This document shows positions 1 to 9,065 of a DNA stretch of 64,000 bases, piece by piece. Source of the DNA: Gaeumannomyces sp. JS-464 (Eukaryota > Ascomycota > Sordariomycetes > Magnaporthales > Magnaporthaceae); NCBI GenBank assembly GCA_002197995.1, contig NGZR01000004.1, positions 3,596,001 to 3,660,000 of the forward strand, read 5' to 3'. The position numbers were made by a program, and so were the translations under genes. Under the pieces are notes generated by a model, which saw only the letters and a list, made by a program, of their open reading frames with translations, was not told the DNA's origin and did not search any database. Within the stretch, counting starts at the first letter, position 1. Each line of letters starts with the position of its first letter.

Positions 1-707
1 GTCAGACGCGTTTTTGCCGTCATACACCTCGGCGTATCTCTCGAGGAAAGCCTCGAATGCTGGATGCAAGGGGCTTGGTGATGGCACGCGGGCGCGGCTT
101 CCGCGGTTGTTCTCGTGCGAGCTGACTGAGGAACTCGTTGCTTCGAAAGCCGTGCCTTTGGGGCCGTAAACCTCGTTGTATCTCTCTTGGAAGGCGGCGA
201 TCTCCGGTGGCACGGGGCTTGCCAATGGCACGCGCTTGTGGTGCTTGCGGCTGTTCTCGTACGAGCTGACTGAGGAACTCGTCGCGTCGACAGACGCGTC
301 TTTAGGGCCATAAACCTCGTTGTATCTCTTTTGGAGAGCGGCGATCTCTGGAGGAACGGGGCTTGGTGATGGCATGCGCCTGTGGTGCTCGCGGTTGTCC
401 TCACGGGAGCTGACGGACGAGCGCGTGATGTTTGCAGGGCAACGCCAGTCACCTCGTTGAACCTTTGTGCCAGTGCGGCGCCGACGTCGGCCACGCGGGC
501 CTGGAATCTTGGGTCCTGCTCTCGCGATGCGCGAGAGTAGGCACCCGATGCCTTGGAACCTGATGCCTTGGATGACGATGTGTGGTCGTCGGGGCACAGA
601 CGATTGAAGACGGCCGACCAGTTGCCGGTCGTGGCCGCCTCGTTCAGTTCAATGGCGCTAAGGCCGGTCGTGCCATCGGCAGACCCAGTGCTGGAAGCAA
701 CTGACAT
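1..707 (-). CDS. Unrecognised protein with 48-residue tandem repeats (5' part, runs off the window)
   Basis: I do not recognise a family. Translation on the minus strand from the ATG at 707 gives an N-terminal block containing GLSAIELNEAATTGNW and then PDD, a Ser-rich linker and RVADVGAALAQRFNEV. It is followed by three repeats with a period of 144 bp (48 residues), marked on the plus strand by gctgac at 121, 265 and 409. Each repeat has a SSVSS motif, a basic stretch, VPPEIAA (degenerate in the last) and RYNEVYG (RYAEVYD in the last). The reading frame changes between the N-terminal block and the first repeat, near 425-450. A decayed copy at 2.9-3.1 kb is 8 bp shorter at this point and keeps one frame, so an insertion here is likely. 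The gene continues beyond base 1. It could be a live gene with a sequencing error or a pseudogene. No signal peptide or membrane segment is visible. Confidence 0.5.
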   Translation of the reverse strand, partial: MSVASSTGSADGTTGLSAIELNEAATTGNWSAVFNRLCPDDHTSSSKASGSKASGAYSRASREQDPRFQARVADVGAALAQRFNEVTGVALQTSRARPSAPVRTTASTTGACHHQAPFLQRSPLSKRDTTRFMALKTRLSTRRVPQSARTRTAASTTSACHWQAPCHRRSPPSKRDTTRFTAPKARLSKQRVPQSARTRTTAEAAPACHHQAPCIQHSRLSSRDTPRCMTAKTRL

Positions 708-1430
708 TGTGGTAGCAGGCAAGTGTGAGTTGTGCAATGCAATGTTCAAAGTTCAAGTGCGATGGATTCAAGAGTTGAGATGGCTGTTGAAAGTTGAAGG
801 CGCGATGGATGGCGATTGTTGATGCGGGAAGCTGAACTTGAAAGTGTGATGTTTGGTTTCTGGCAGGACTGGCCGGGGCAGAAGCGAGGACAGGACTAAG
901 AAGCTGCAGCCCCGCCCCAGAATCAGCTTGAATCAGTCCGTGCCCAGATCAACCAGCATTCCGAATCAGGCAGGCTGCGCGCCTATTTCCTCACTTTGCC
1001 CCTCGCCCAATCAACGTCCAGGATTACACAGAGCCACCCCACTGCCGAACGAGTATGGTGACCAGAGACTTTTCCAGACTTGATGACGCACATCAATATT
1101 GGCAGCTGCAGGTTCCCGCTCTACCCTCCACCGGCGCGAAGCTTGATTTGGGCTTGGCACAAGCCAATTGCAGGTTGGTTGCAGAGGCAAATAATGGCCT
1201 GCCTCTATCCGGACAACAGCACATAGACCAAATTTCAAATCCGACGGGCCCGCATCCAAATCAAATTATTCCTACAGTACACACCCCCCCAAGAGCATTC
1301 TCCATTCCCGCCCAAGTCACCAAGCCAGCGCTACACTGTACCATCACTGTGACACGCAGAGCCCAGCCTGACCAGATCCTAGGCTCAGGTAACCGAAGCC
1401 AAGGCAATGCGCTATTTCATCTACTTTGAA
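708..1430. other. Intergenic, 5' flank of the repeat-protein gene
   Basis: No convincing gene. Open frames here are short, overlap on both strands and lack splice or domain support. The stretch next to 707 is the likely promoter and 5' leader of the minus-strand repeat-protein gene. Confidence 0.4.
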
Positions 1431-1545
1431 CGACGCTAACCACCGGCGACTGGCCTGCAGTTTCAATCGATTGACCATACGGTCCGCAGGTCTCAGCGCC
1501 ATCGAACTAAACCATGCCGCCTTCGACGCCTCAACATGCAAACAC
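1431..1545 (+). pseudogene. Decayed fragment of the repeat-protein N-terminal block, opposite orientation
   Basis: Plus-strand translation in shifting frames shows LNDA and TTGDWPAV near 1433-1470 and then GLSAIELNHAA near 1489-1521. These match GLSAIELNEAATTGNW of the gene at 1-707, but the order is rearranged and the frames are broken. It is a remnant in the opposite orientation to that gene. Confidence 0.5.
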
Positions 1546-2769
1546 CAACCACAATCTCCGTCCCATCACAACTTTGCAGTTTCTCCAGTGTAACTTGCCG
1601 GCAGCCCCGTTGTTAGTTGCCAATCCAGGAAGAATGGCATTGGTGGCACGAAATTGACGGCATCGCATTACTACAGTCATTGTTTCCCCTTGTTTCCATT
1701 GATAACTATCCCCTTTTATACCCTCAGCCCCTCTGTCCACCCATTTATTCCCCCTTCCCCTAGTTTTTATATCTCCGTGCCAAGTCCTGCAGAAGCAAAC
1801 AGCAGCACACCCGGTCGGCGCCAGCGAATACGTGCGTGCGGCTCGGTCCGGTGCCCGACTCCTCGTCCTCGATCCTGACAACAGACGAACCGACGACTCG
1901 TGGCGGCGCGGGTCGCAGAGTTTCCGTCAACTGGCCTTCGCCGCCACCCTCCTCCCAGCCAGCGACGAGGTGCTGGCCGTCCCTGATGCACGACGGCACC
2001 AGGACCTCAAGCAGACTTGAGGGGCGGGGCGACCAGTTCGCGGAGGGTCTTCCCCCTCCCTTTTCATCATCTTCCATCACCTTCTCAGGGCGCTCATGCC
2101 CCGAGAGGTCTTGCCCTCCCGTTCATGTCCTTGTTCTTGTCCCGATTTCGATTGATGATCCTGATCCTATTGTTCCCTGTGTTTTTTAATTTTTTATTTT
2201 ATTTTTTAATTTTTAATTTCTTTTCCTGTCTTTTGGAGATCCCCAGCCCTTGCCGTGGCACTGCAGCAGCATTGTGCATATATTTCCATTGCGGCCATGT
2301 CTCCTACGCTGCTCAAAGTCGATGTCGATGTCACTGGTGGCGCGAAATGGCGATCCCGCCTCAGGGTGCGTGGCTCTTTTCCCGAGAATGGTACCAGAAC
2401 AAACGAGTGAGTAGAGGGAGTTTATCGGACGATGACTCTGGATGTGAGTGCCAGCCTGCTGTCTTCGACCTTGCGCGAGCTCGACACAGGGGTTCTGCTT
2501 TTAAACTGCAACCCTCTCCTAGTATCTAGCACTTAGCGTGAGCTACAAGTTGCCGGCTCCTTCATGCGTGATGGTGCCAGCATCGGTCGAGGTAGTTGAC
2601 GCATAGGCTTGTCGAGATGCACGCCATGCTGACTCCTGCTTTCGAGAGGTCTCCACCCCTAGCTTGCATGCCATCTTGACCCTAAATCTGTCAAGTCAGG
2701 CTAATACTTCCCACGCTGATATACTCTTGCCCCTCCCTCGGTCCGTTCTATGAGTCCCGGTGTCAAGTA
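1546..2769. other. Intergenic, nothing supported
   Basis: No gene, RNA or clear repeat seen. The stretch 2187-2225 is very T-rich (TTTTTAATTTT-type). Overlapping short frames on both strands are not supported by homology or splice signals. Confidence 0.35.
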
Positions 2770-3165
2770 TTAAGTGTAAAATATTCGTCTATATCTACCT
2801 CTGATTGCTTGTGTGGCTTGCCGCCGGTTCCTACATTGGCTGCCCGGCCCAGAATCCCCCATCCTCAAATTTCTCTTTCTATCCTTCATCCCCTTTCCAA
2901 TTGTCTTTATCCCTTTCCCGCCCTTGGCAGAAGGATGCGAGTTGACTGAAGAGCGGGCTACATTGGCGCCTGTAACCTCGCTGAATCTCCCGCCAATACA
3001 GCCCCAACATCTGCCACTCGAGCCTGGTGCCTGGGGTTGCTCTCGCATGTACGAGGGCAGACACCCGGTGATTTCGGCGATGATGCCTAATCGTCAGGGC
3101 TAAGCCGAGTAAGGACAGCCACCGACCAATGTGCAGTTACGGCCGCTTCATTGAGCTCATGGGTC
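2770..3165 (-). pseudogene. Decayed copy of the repeat-protein 5' region
   Basis: Minus-strand translation gives ELNEAAVTAHW followed by RLSPDD at about 3090-3160. In other frames it then gives QARVADVGAVLAG and RFSEVTGANVARSSVNS down to about 2930. The order and spacing match the intact copy at 1-707 (ELNEAATTGNW, PDD, QARVADVGAALAQ, RFNEV, RSSVSS). There is an in-frame stop right after PDD and several frame changes, and the 48-residue repeats are not recognisable further on. This is the best preserved of the decayed copies and useful as an outgroup for the frame break in the intact one. Confidence 0.65.
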
Positions 3166-3269
3166 TTCTTGCACTTATGCCCGTGGAGGGTCCGGATAGA
3201 GACGCTCTCTTTGTGAAAGATGTGGCCTCCTCGGCCTGGCCATCCCCAGGGCGGAGTCACTAGATGCAA

Positions 3270-3322
3270 CCACTAGTTACCCGTCGTGGCCGTCTCGTTG
3301 AGTTTGATGGCGTCTAGGCATG
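3270..3322 (-). pseudogene. Decayed fragment of the repeat-protein N-terminal block
   Basis: Minus-strand translation reads LDAIKLNETATTGN and then a TAG where the intact copy has the TGG of the conserved tryptophan. The match is confined to about 50 bp. Confidence 0.55.
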
Positions 3323-3979
3323 GGAATCTCCTCTCGATAAAGTGTCAAGTGGGACTCCATCGCCCACGCCAGATTCCTTCGGCACGGCTGGGGTGATCGG
3401 GCGAGGGTCTTCCCAATCTTCCCGCGCGGGCCTGGACTGACAGCGGCATAGGGCGGTTTGTCGGGTGCAGTCGAAGTTAGGAGTGCTGGTAATGGAGGCA
3501 GTGGAGGGCTAAACTGCAGATTACTGTCAACACATGTTGCTAGAAGCCCCCGATAGGCTGCTGTGCTCTGGGTATGTGGGAAGGTTGAGGAACACCACCT
3601 TTCAGTCGGTCCGCTGGGCCCCTGAGCGGGTATCATGGCTTCTTGGAAGAAAGTACTAAGTGTGGTGCGATGGCCCAATGGCCGAGGCGTGATGATAGAT
3701 ATGGGATAGTCTGGCAGCTGGGAAACGCGATATCGTTCGGGGGAGGGAGATAAAAGTACCTGCCATGGGTGAACAGAGGCGCGCGTGATTGCTTGTGGTG
3801 GTGCCACTCATGCTAGACGAGGCACAAGTTTTAGCCCGAATGCCTGAGAGCGAATTGGATACCCAGACGAAAGATCGAAGGGCAGCGATGGGAGCGGGGA
3901 CTGCATTTGATACTTACAGCTCATCGAGGTGACAGTTTCTGATGCGTCTTGGGTCCAGGCGGGTGAATAGGCACCGCGA
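3323..3979. other. Sequence between decayed copies, no gene
   Basis: The minus-strand frame at 3277-3807 is long but has low-complexity composition and no recognisable domain. I see no gene here. It probably contains further unalignable remains of the repeat-protein family. Confidence 0.3.
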
Positions 3980-4035
3980 CAATTAATTGCCCGTCGGGGC
4001 TGCCTCATCGGGTTTGACGGCACCAAGCCAAAAGT
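3980..4035 (-). pseudogene. Decayed fragment of the repeat-protein N-terminal block
   Basis: Minus-strand translation reads GAVKPDEAAPTGN followed by a TAA stop in place of the tryptophan codon, matching SAIELNEAATTGNW. The substitutions include C to T and G to A changes. Confidence 0.45.
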
Positions 4036-4679
4036 CTCGTTGGCCGATCCCGCACCGAACGAGGCGAGGGAAATGCTCCTGTGCACCGTCAGTAAGACTC
4101 TGGATGTATGATGCAAGACGCCACTGCAACGATAGATGGTACAAAGCCAAGTGATTCGATTGTTAGCCGGAGTGGAAATCGCGATGTCCTATATCTGCCA
4201 GAGCTAGGTCAGCAGTGCCAGATGAAGGAGAATAGGCTTGGAAACGGCTGGGATATATCTTTCTAGGATGGCATGCCTGGACTCCAGGGGACGGGCTTGA
4301 CTTGTGCCACCATCTATTCACTCCTCCTAGGCGGCCGGTCCGAGGCGGTCAGAGACACAGATCATTTAGGGGAAGTAAAAGTCGGAGCATGAAGCAGAGA
4401 GCAGAAGATAAGGCCATAAGCCTCTGCTGCTGCTAATGCTGATGAGTTGAAGGCGGGATGGAAAGCGGTCTTCGAGGAAGAATAGCTAGCCTCGTGGGAC
4501 AGGGAGCGTAGATCGAGGCCGTCCATCGATGGAGGCAGGAAAGCCAGCCAGCCCGGGCTATGACCGATGGGAATCTAGGCGGGAGAAATCAATGGCGTAG
4601 GCTGCAGTTAGTATGCATAACTGGAAGCCTCCGATGGATCACTATCGACAGGGCCGGGTAATGTCTGATAAGCAGGCTA
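4036..4679. other. Sequence between decayed copies, no gene
   Basis: No coding region, RNA gene or clear repeat was seen in this stretch. Confidence 0.3.
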
Positions 4680-4850
4680 GGACCTAGCTCTACAAGCGTG
4701 CCGACAGCCTCATCTAGCTCCACGAGGCCAAGTTGTACGCCCTTTCTAGGCCCGCTTCTCGATATGGTGACTGGAGACATGGGACCTAAAGCCGGTTGAA
4801 GGTTGACGGCCAGCTACATACTGCGGCGATCTCGGGCGGTACGCTGCTAG
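4680..4850 (-). pseudogene. Decayed fragments: N-terminal block and one VPPEIAA repeat
   Basis: Minus-strand translation of 4682-4740 reads GLVELDEAVGTLVELGP, resembling GLSAIELNEAATTG. Minus-strand 4821-4842 reads VPPEIAAV, the core of the 48-residue repeat of the gene at 1-707. The two pieces are in the reverse order relative to that gene, so this locus is rearranged as well as mutated. Confidence 0.4.
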
Positions 4851-5559
4851 GCGGTAGTAATGCTGCTGAGCGGAAGACGCCATGTGAGGCTGAATCGTTG
4901 ACGTGGCCGACTCGTTCCCTGACCCTGTTGTCAGCCTGCTGGGCTTCGTCGAGATCTCGCCACTAGCCGCAAGTAGCTATGCCATCTATACTGGTGGGCT
5001 GGATGGTCGGGGCAACGGAACTGGAATCTGATGTCGCCTATGGGCAAAGCCGGTTGGGGACTTGCGGGTGTGGATGAACCAAGTGCCAGGGGAGGAGACA
5101 GGGTGGAAGAGATAGGCAAACAAAGGTAAGGGCACCTGTTACCGGAACCGATGCTGATCGACGGCGCTGTTTTCGGTTCATCCACGACCTTCCCTGCAGC
5201 CAGTTCTGGCAACTGTTGACTGGGGGATGGTAGCCCAAAGCTGTTCCTTCTTGCGGGATAATCAAGTGGGCTGTAAGTACATCTGAAGACTGGAAAGGGA
5301 GATGTTGTTTGATGCTGCGGGAAGTTGGGGGCGAAGCAATGTGTGAATAAAGGGGTAACGTGCAGATCGCACAGTGAGATAGAAACCGGGGCTCTCATGG
5401 GTTACTCTGGAGGCACAGCCGGTTAGACGAGACGTCGTTTCGGACTGGATGGATTATTGATGCTGTTGGGTACGTGGCAGGTTGCCTGTGATGTGGATTG
5501 CCCCTTGTACCTACCAGGTGTTGCAGCCTCGGATGCATTCTCACCTTGCGGGCAAAGGC
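4851..5559. other. Intergenic, nothing supported
   Basis: The minus frame at 4931-5398 is open but low in complexity and has no recognised domain. I do not call a gene. Confidence 0.3.
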
Positions 5560-5625
5560 TGATGCAAGCCAACGACCAGTTCCTGTTATTACTGTATTGT
5601 CTATCGCTCTGAAACCAAGGCCAGT
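5560..5625 (-). pseudogene. Weak decayed fragment of the repeat-protein N-terminal block
   Basis: In mixed frames the minus strand shows an AID..VITG-NWS pattern comparable to SAIELNEAATTGNWS. The similarity is low and rests mainly on its position in the array. Confidence 0.3.
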
Positions 5626-6126
5626 TCCGCCCCTGGAGCCAGTGCCAGGTACTGGCGAGGCGGAACGTGTGGGATTCAGGCCAGGAAAGGTATTCTTAAA
5701 AAGGAGACCGAAAAGACTTCAAGGCTGGATGGGTGAAATTACGTTGTGAGGACTCTCAAAACTCAACGCCTGAACATAGAATGAAGTGGATATGGAGAAT
5801 GAAGCGGAGATTCGAGTCCTAGCGGCAGCCAGTATGCTCAAAATTACATCGAAATATCTAAAGAATCGTGAAGCACCATCTTCCCGATCTGGATCAAGCT
5901 AGGCATGCTGGGCTCAGTGTGGCGACAGGGGCTTTACTTAGTGTCGTAACATAACATGCAATATCAGCGTAAAAAAAGCCGACAGTCAACCACGTAAATC
6001 AGCACCACACAGCAGACGAATCAAAATCCTGTAGGGCCTAATCTGTCATATCTAGCTTCTATAGGGGCAAACCCGCGTTTTCTTAATCCTCTGGACCTCT
6101 GGAACCGTAAGCGAAATGTGCCATAA
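5626..6126. other. Intergenic, 3' flank of swp1
   Basis: No gene seen. The part nearest 6126 is the probable 3' untranslated region of the minus-strand swp1 gene. Confidence 0.4.
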
Positions 6127-7294
6127 TCATCGCTCCCCGGCCAGCCGCCTGCTCTGGACCTCGCCCAGAGCATTCTTTCCGCTAAGGAAGGTCACGACGC
6201 TAACGACGCCGATGAGAGGGAGGACCTGGAACAGGGTCCAGCCGCTGTAGTAGAGGAAGAAAACACCCTCCATGGCGAGGATGGAGCCGAAGAAGGTCGC
6301 GTGCGACACGGGAGAAGCGCCAAAGGCCTTCTGCAGGTGGTTCAGGTTGGCACCGAGGAGTGACCACTGGAGATCGAGAGGTAATCTCCGTTAGACAAAG
6401 CCGGCAAACCAAACCGCACATGCAACGGCCAGCAATGAGCCCAGGTATAGGCGGGCGACTTACGGTGATGAACAGGACCGGCACGGTGGCCGCGACGGTG
6501 GCGGCGAAGACGAGAGATACGATTTTGGGCGGCGAGCGGGGGTCGGCGCGGAAAATGTGGTGGATCTCGGGCTTCTTGGCGTAGCGGACCGGCGCGTCCG
6601 CCTCGGTGGCCGGCGCCGCGGCGTCCTGGGCGAACTCGACATCGAACACCGGGGCCACGACGCCTTGGGCCGAGCCGAAGGAGCCGATGACGACGGACGC
6701 GCGTACGGGCTTGGTCGACTTGATGAGCTGCAGGGGGACGTCCTTGTGCGCCTGTATCGGGTTGAGAAGAGCGATGCTGGTGTTAGCCTGGGTTTCCTGC
6801 CGCGCCAATTCCGCATGCGCAGGGCGAACTGCGAAAAATGAGAACGCCTCGAAGTGGACCGTTGACAAGACGTACAATCTGGACGACAGCCTTGCCGTTC
6901 TCTTTGATGGTGAGCGGAAACGGAGCCTCGAGACCAGTCTCGGGCTCTTGCAGGAGGACGAATGCCTGGTGCGGCCGCTTGGCCTTCCCGCCGTCCTTGG
7001 CCGTGAGGATGACCTTGAGGGAGTCGGCGCTGCCGAGGTGCAGGCTCTTGGAGAGTGGCGACTTTGCGCTCAGCCTAGAGGAGAGACGAGAATGCCGCTC
7101 AGGTCAGCGAGGGCTCCGGAGGTGTCTGGACCCGGTGTCCGGGGGAATCGGCCATACTTCTCCTTGACGGGGTCCCCGCCCTTCTTCGCAGTGACGCTGA
7201 CGGAGGCGTCATCGAAAGTCCAGGCCGTGGCGGCCTGGGTGACGCCAGCTGCCAGGAGCAAAAGGACCGAGGCGGCAGATCTGAACAGCACCAT
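6127..7294 (-). CDS. swp1: Oligosaccharyltransferase subunit Swp1 / ribophorin II
   Basis: This is a subunit of the ER oligosaccharyltransferase, which transfers the dolichol-linked glycan to Asn residues of nascent proteins. Four exons: 7294-7158, 7074-6876, 6751-6464 and 6366-6127. The introns (83, 124 and 97 bp) have donors GTATGG, GTACGT and GTAAGT, and joining them keeps phase throughout. The 287-residue product matches yeast Swp1 in length. The N-terminus is a signal peptide (MVLFRSAASVLLLLAAGVTQA). A ribophorin-type core follows, with AKRPHQAFVLLQEPETGLEA and VVIGSFGSAQG. The C-terminal third has three hydrophobic segments, including IVSLVFAATVAATVPVLFI and FFLYYSGWTLFQVLPLIGVV. There are no frame breaks. 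The assignment is firm. Confidence 0.93.
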
Positions 7295-7842
7295 CTTTGC
7301 TCTTTCCTTGGGTTCTGTGGGATGTCAATTGCAATTGACGGGGGGCGAATTGCTGTGCGGGCGGAGAGCTTGCTCGAGACAGCTTCGCGATCCGGACACC
7401 TGTTGAGCTCAAGCTGCTTGTTCCATACGTGGCGGCGGCTGGACCCACACAGGCGCTGGGCTGTGGAGACTCAGCCAGTGAATTGGGTGCATGGGCGACA
7501 GGCAGGTCACGTGGAACCATTTCGTCACCAATCCCCCTGCCTGCACATGTAAGGCTGAGGACGAAGTGACCAAATGAGCGGAGGATGACGGGAACAGGGT
7601 CTTGCTATCCGACGCCATTTCTAGCGACCGACCCGGATTCCATGTTCGGAACCATGCTCATGCTATTCAGCTGGCTAGGACATGGCTGGCTAGGACATGG
7701 CTCCCAGAGCAGGCCCTCGGTGACTAGACGGGATACCACCGCCAGCCAGCCCATCTATTCCGTCTATAACCACCTTTGAAGCAGCCACATTCGTCATCAC
7801 TGTCTCGCCATGGCTAGCATATAAATCTCAGAAGGCTGCAGT
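7295..7842. other. Intergenic between glutaminyl cyclase and swp1
   Basis: This holds the promoter and leader of swp1 and the 3' end of the glutaminyl cyclase gene. At 7672-7700 the phrase ggctaggacatggctggctag is a short imperfect duplication. Nothing else seen. Confidence 0.4.
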
Positions 7843-9065
7843 TTAAAGCTCGTCCTTCTGCTCCCTCTCGGACTTCATATCTATAGGGTTGACAAAAAGC
7901 CCATCCAGCTCCATCCACTCGGCAACAAAAGCCGTGATGAGCTTGGCCCAGTCCTGGAGCGCCGCCGCGTCGAGATGTTCGCCGTCATCCTCCATCTTGT
8001 GCCACACGTTCGGGAACGGGGTCGGGATGACATGCAGGATGTCAACTCCGCGGTTCATAAAGGGCACGTGATCGTCCAGGACATACCCGCCTGGGACGAA
8101 GTGATACGACCGCTTCTCGACCTCGGGCAGGAAGGGGCTCGGCGGATAGCTCTGCAACAGGTCTAGCTTGCGCATCCGGCTCTCGATCTCGGCGAGGTTT
8201 TGGTACGCCCAATGTGTGTTCTTGAAGTAGGAGGGGATCGTTGGGTTCGCAGCCCCGAGGAGGTCCAGGAGCACGAAGAGGCTAATAGACTTGATTGAAG
8301 TCTGGTGTATAGATGACGCCGGGTAGACCTCGTTTTCCCATTCGGCAGCAAGAGCTCTGCGAAACGGCGAGACGAATGGTTTGTTAGCTCTAGAAAGAAG
8401 GGCAGTCGGCGCATCCTCTATTAGACTGATCTGTACCTTGCGCCATAAAGAGAATCGGTATCCGTCCAGGACACCCAGGCCTCCTCGCCATCCAGCAGCA
8501 CGATCTGCACGCCTTTCTCCTCCTCGAGCCCGCCGCCGACGTCGCCGCTCGCCATCACCTTGGCCCACCTTTCGGTCAGGGGCGCGTCGATGCTGCGGGC
8601 GACATGCATCAGGATGGCACAGGGAGCGGCGCTGTCGGTCGCGCCGATGAAGCCCTCGGGAACGACCAAGCTGTCGTAGTGGGCGGCCAGGGTCAGCCGG
8701 GCGACGTCCCCGGCGGCGGCCCAGGGTGGGTCGCGGCGGAAGATGAGGTTGCGGAACGGGACATCTCGGTCGCCGGTCGCGGGGGTCTTGGACGTGGAGT
8801 TGTGCCAGGTGACGGACCACTCCGGGAGGTGCTGCAAGAAGAAGTCGACAAAGTGAGCCTGCACTTTCTCGGAGCCGGCGGTGCCCGGCACGCGGGGGAC
8901 GAGGATCGGGGCCAGCAGGGCGCCCTTGTGGATGTCGAAGTCGGCACCGGCGGCGGGGACGTTTCTGAGGCTTGCGTCGGAGAGTTTGCCATATGCAGAG
9001 ACAAGTGGCAGCAGCACCAGCAGCACGCACGAGCGGACCCTAAGGACCGCCGCGTCTCCGAACAT
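7843..9065 (-). CDS. Glutaminyl-peptide cyclotransferase (M28 fold) with C-terminal KDEL
   Basis: This secretory-pathway enzyme forms pyroglutamate at N-terminal Gln/Glu. Exons are 9065-8437 and 8356-7843. The 80-bp intron has donor GTACAG, branch GCTAAC and acceptor CGCAG. The product has 380 residues. The chosen start gives a signal peptide (MFGDAAVLRVRSCVLLVLLP); an upstream in-frame ATG would bury it. Family motifs in order are LAAHYDS, ATDSAAPCA (zinc Asp), LLDGEEA (catalytic and zinc Glu pair), SLFVLLDLLGAANP, DDHVPF and PNVWH (zinc His). These match the human QPCT active-site pattern. The last four residues are KDEL, which predicts retrieval to the ER; animal glutaminyl cyclases are secreted or Golgi-anchored. 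Peptidase activity of the M28 type is the alternative, but the QPCT motifs fit better. Confidence 0.9.

Noticed and set aside
3277..3807. 176-codon minus-strand frame as a gene
   Set aside because: Low-complexity composition, no recognisable domain, and it spans a decayed fragment of the repeat-protein family.
8230..8340. A second intron in the glutaminyl cyclase (GAG|GTCTAC ... ATTAG)
   Set aside because: The stretch is in frame and reads into SLFVLLDLLGAANP without a gap; the putative intron would be under 55 bp with no branch point.
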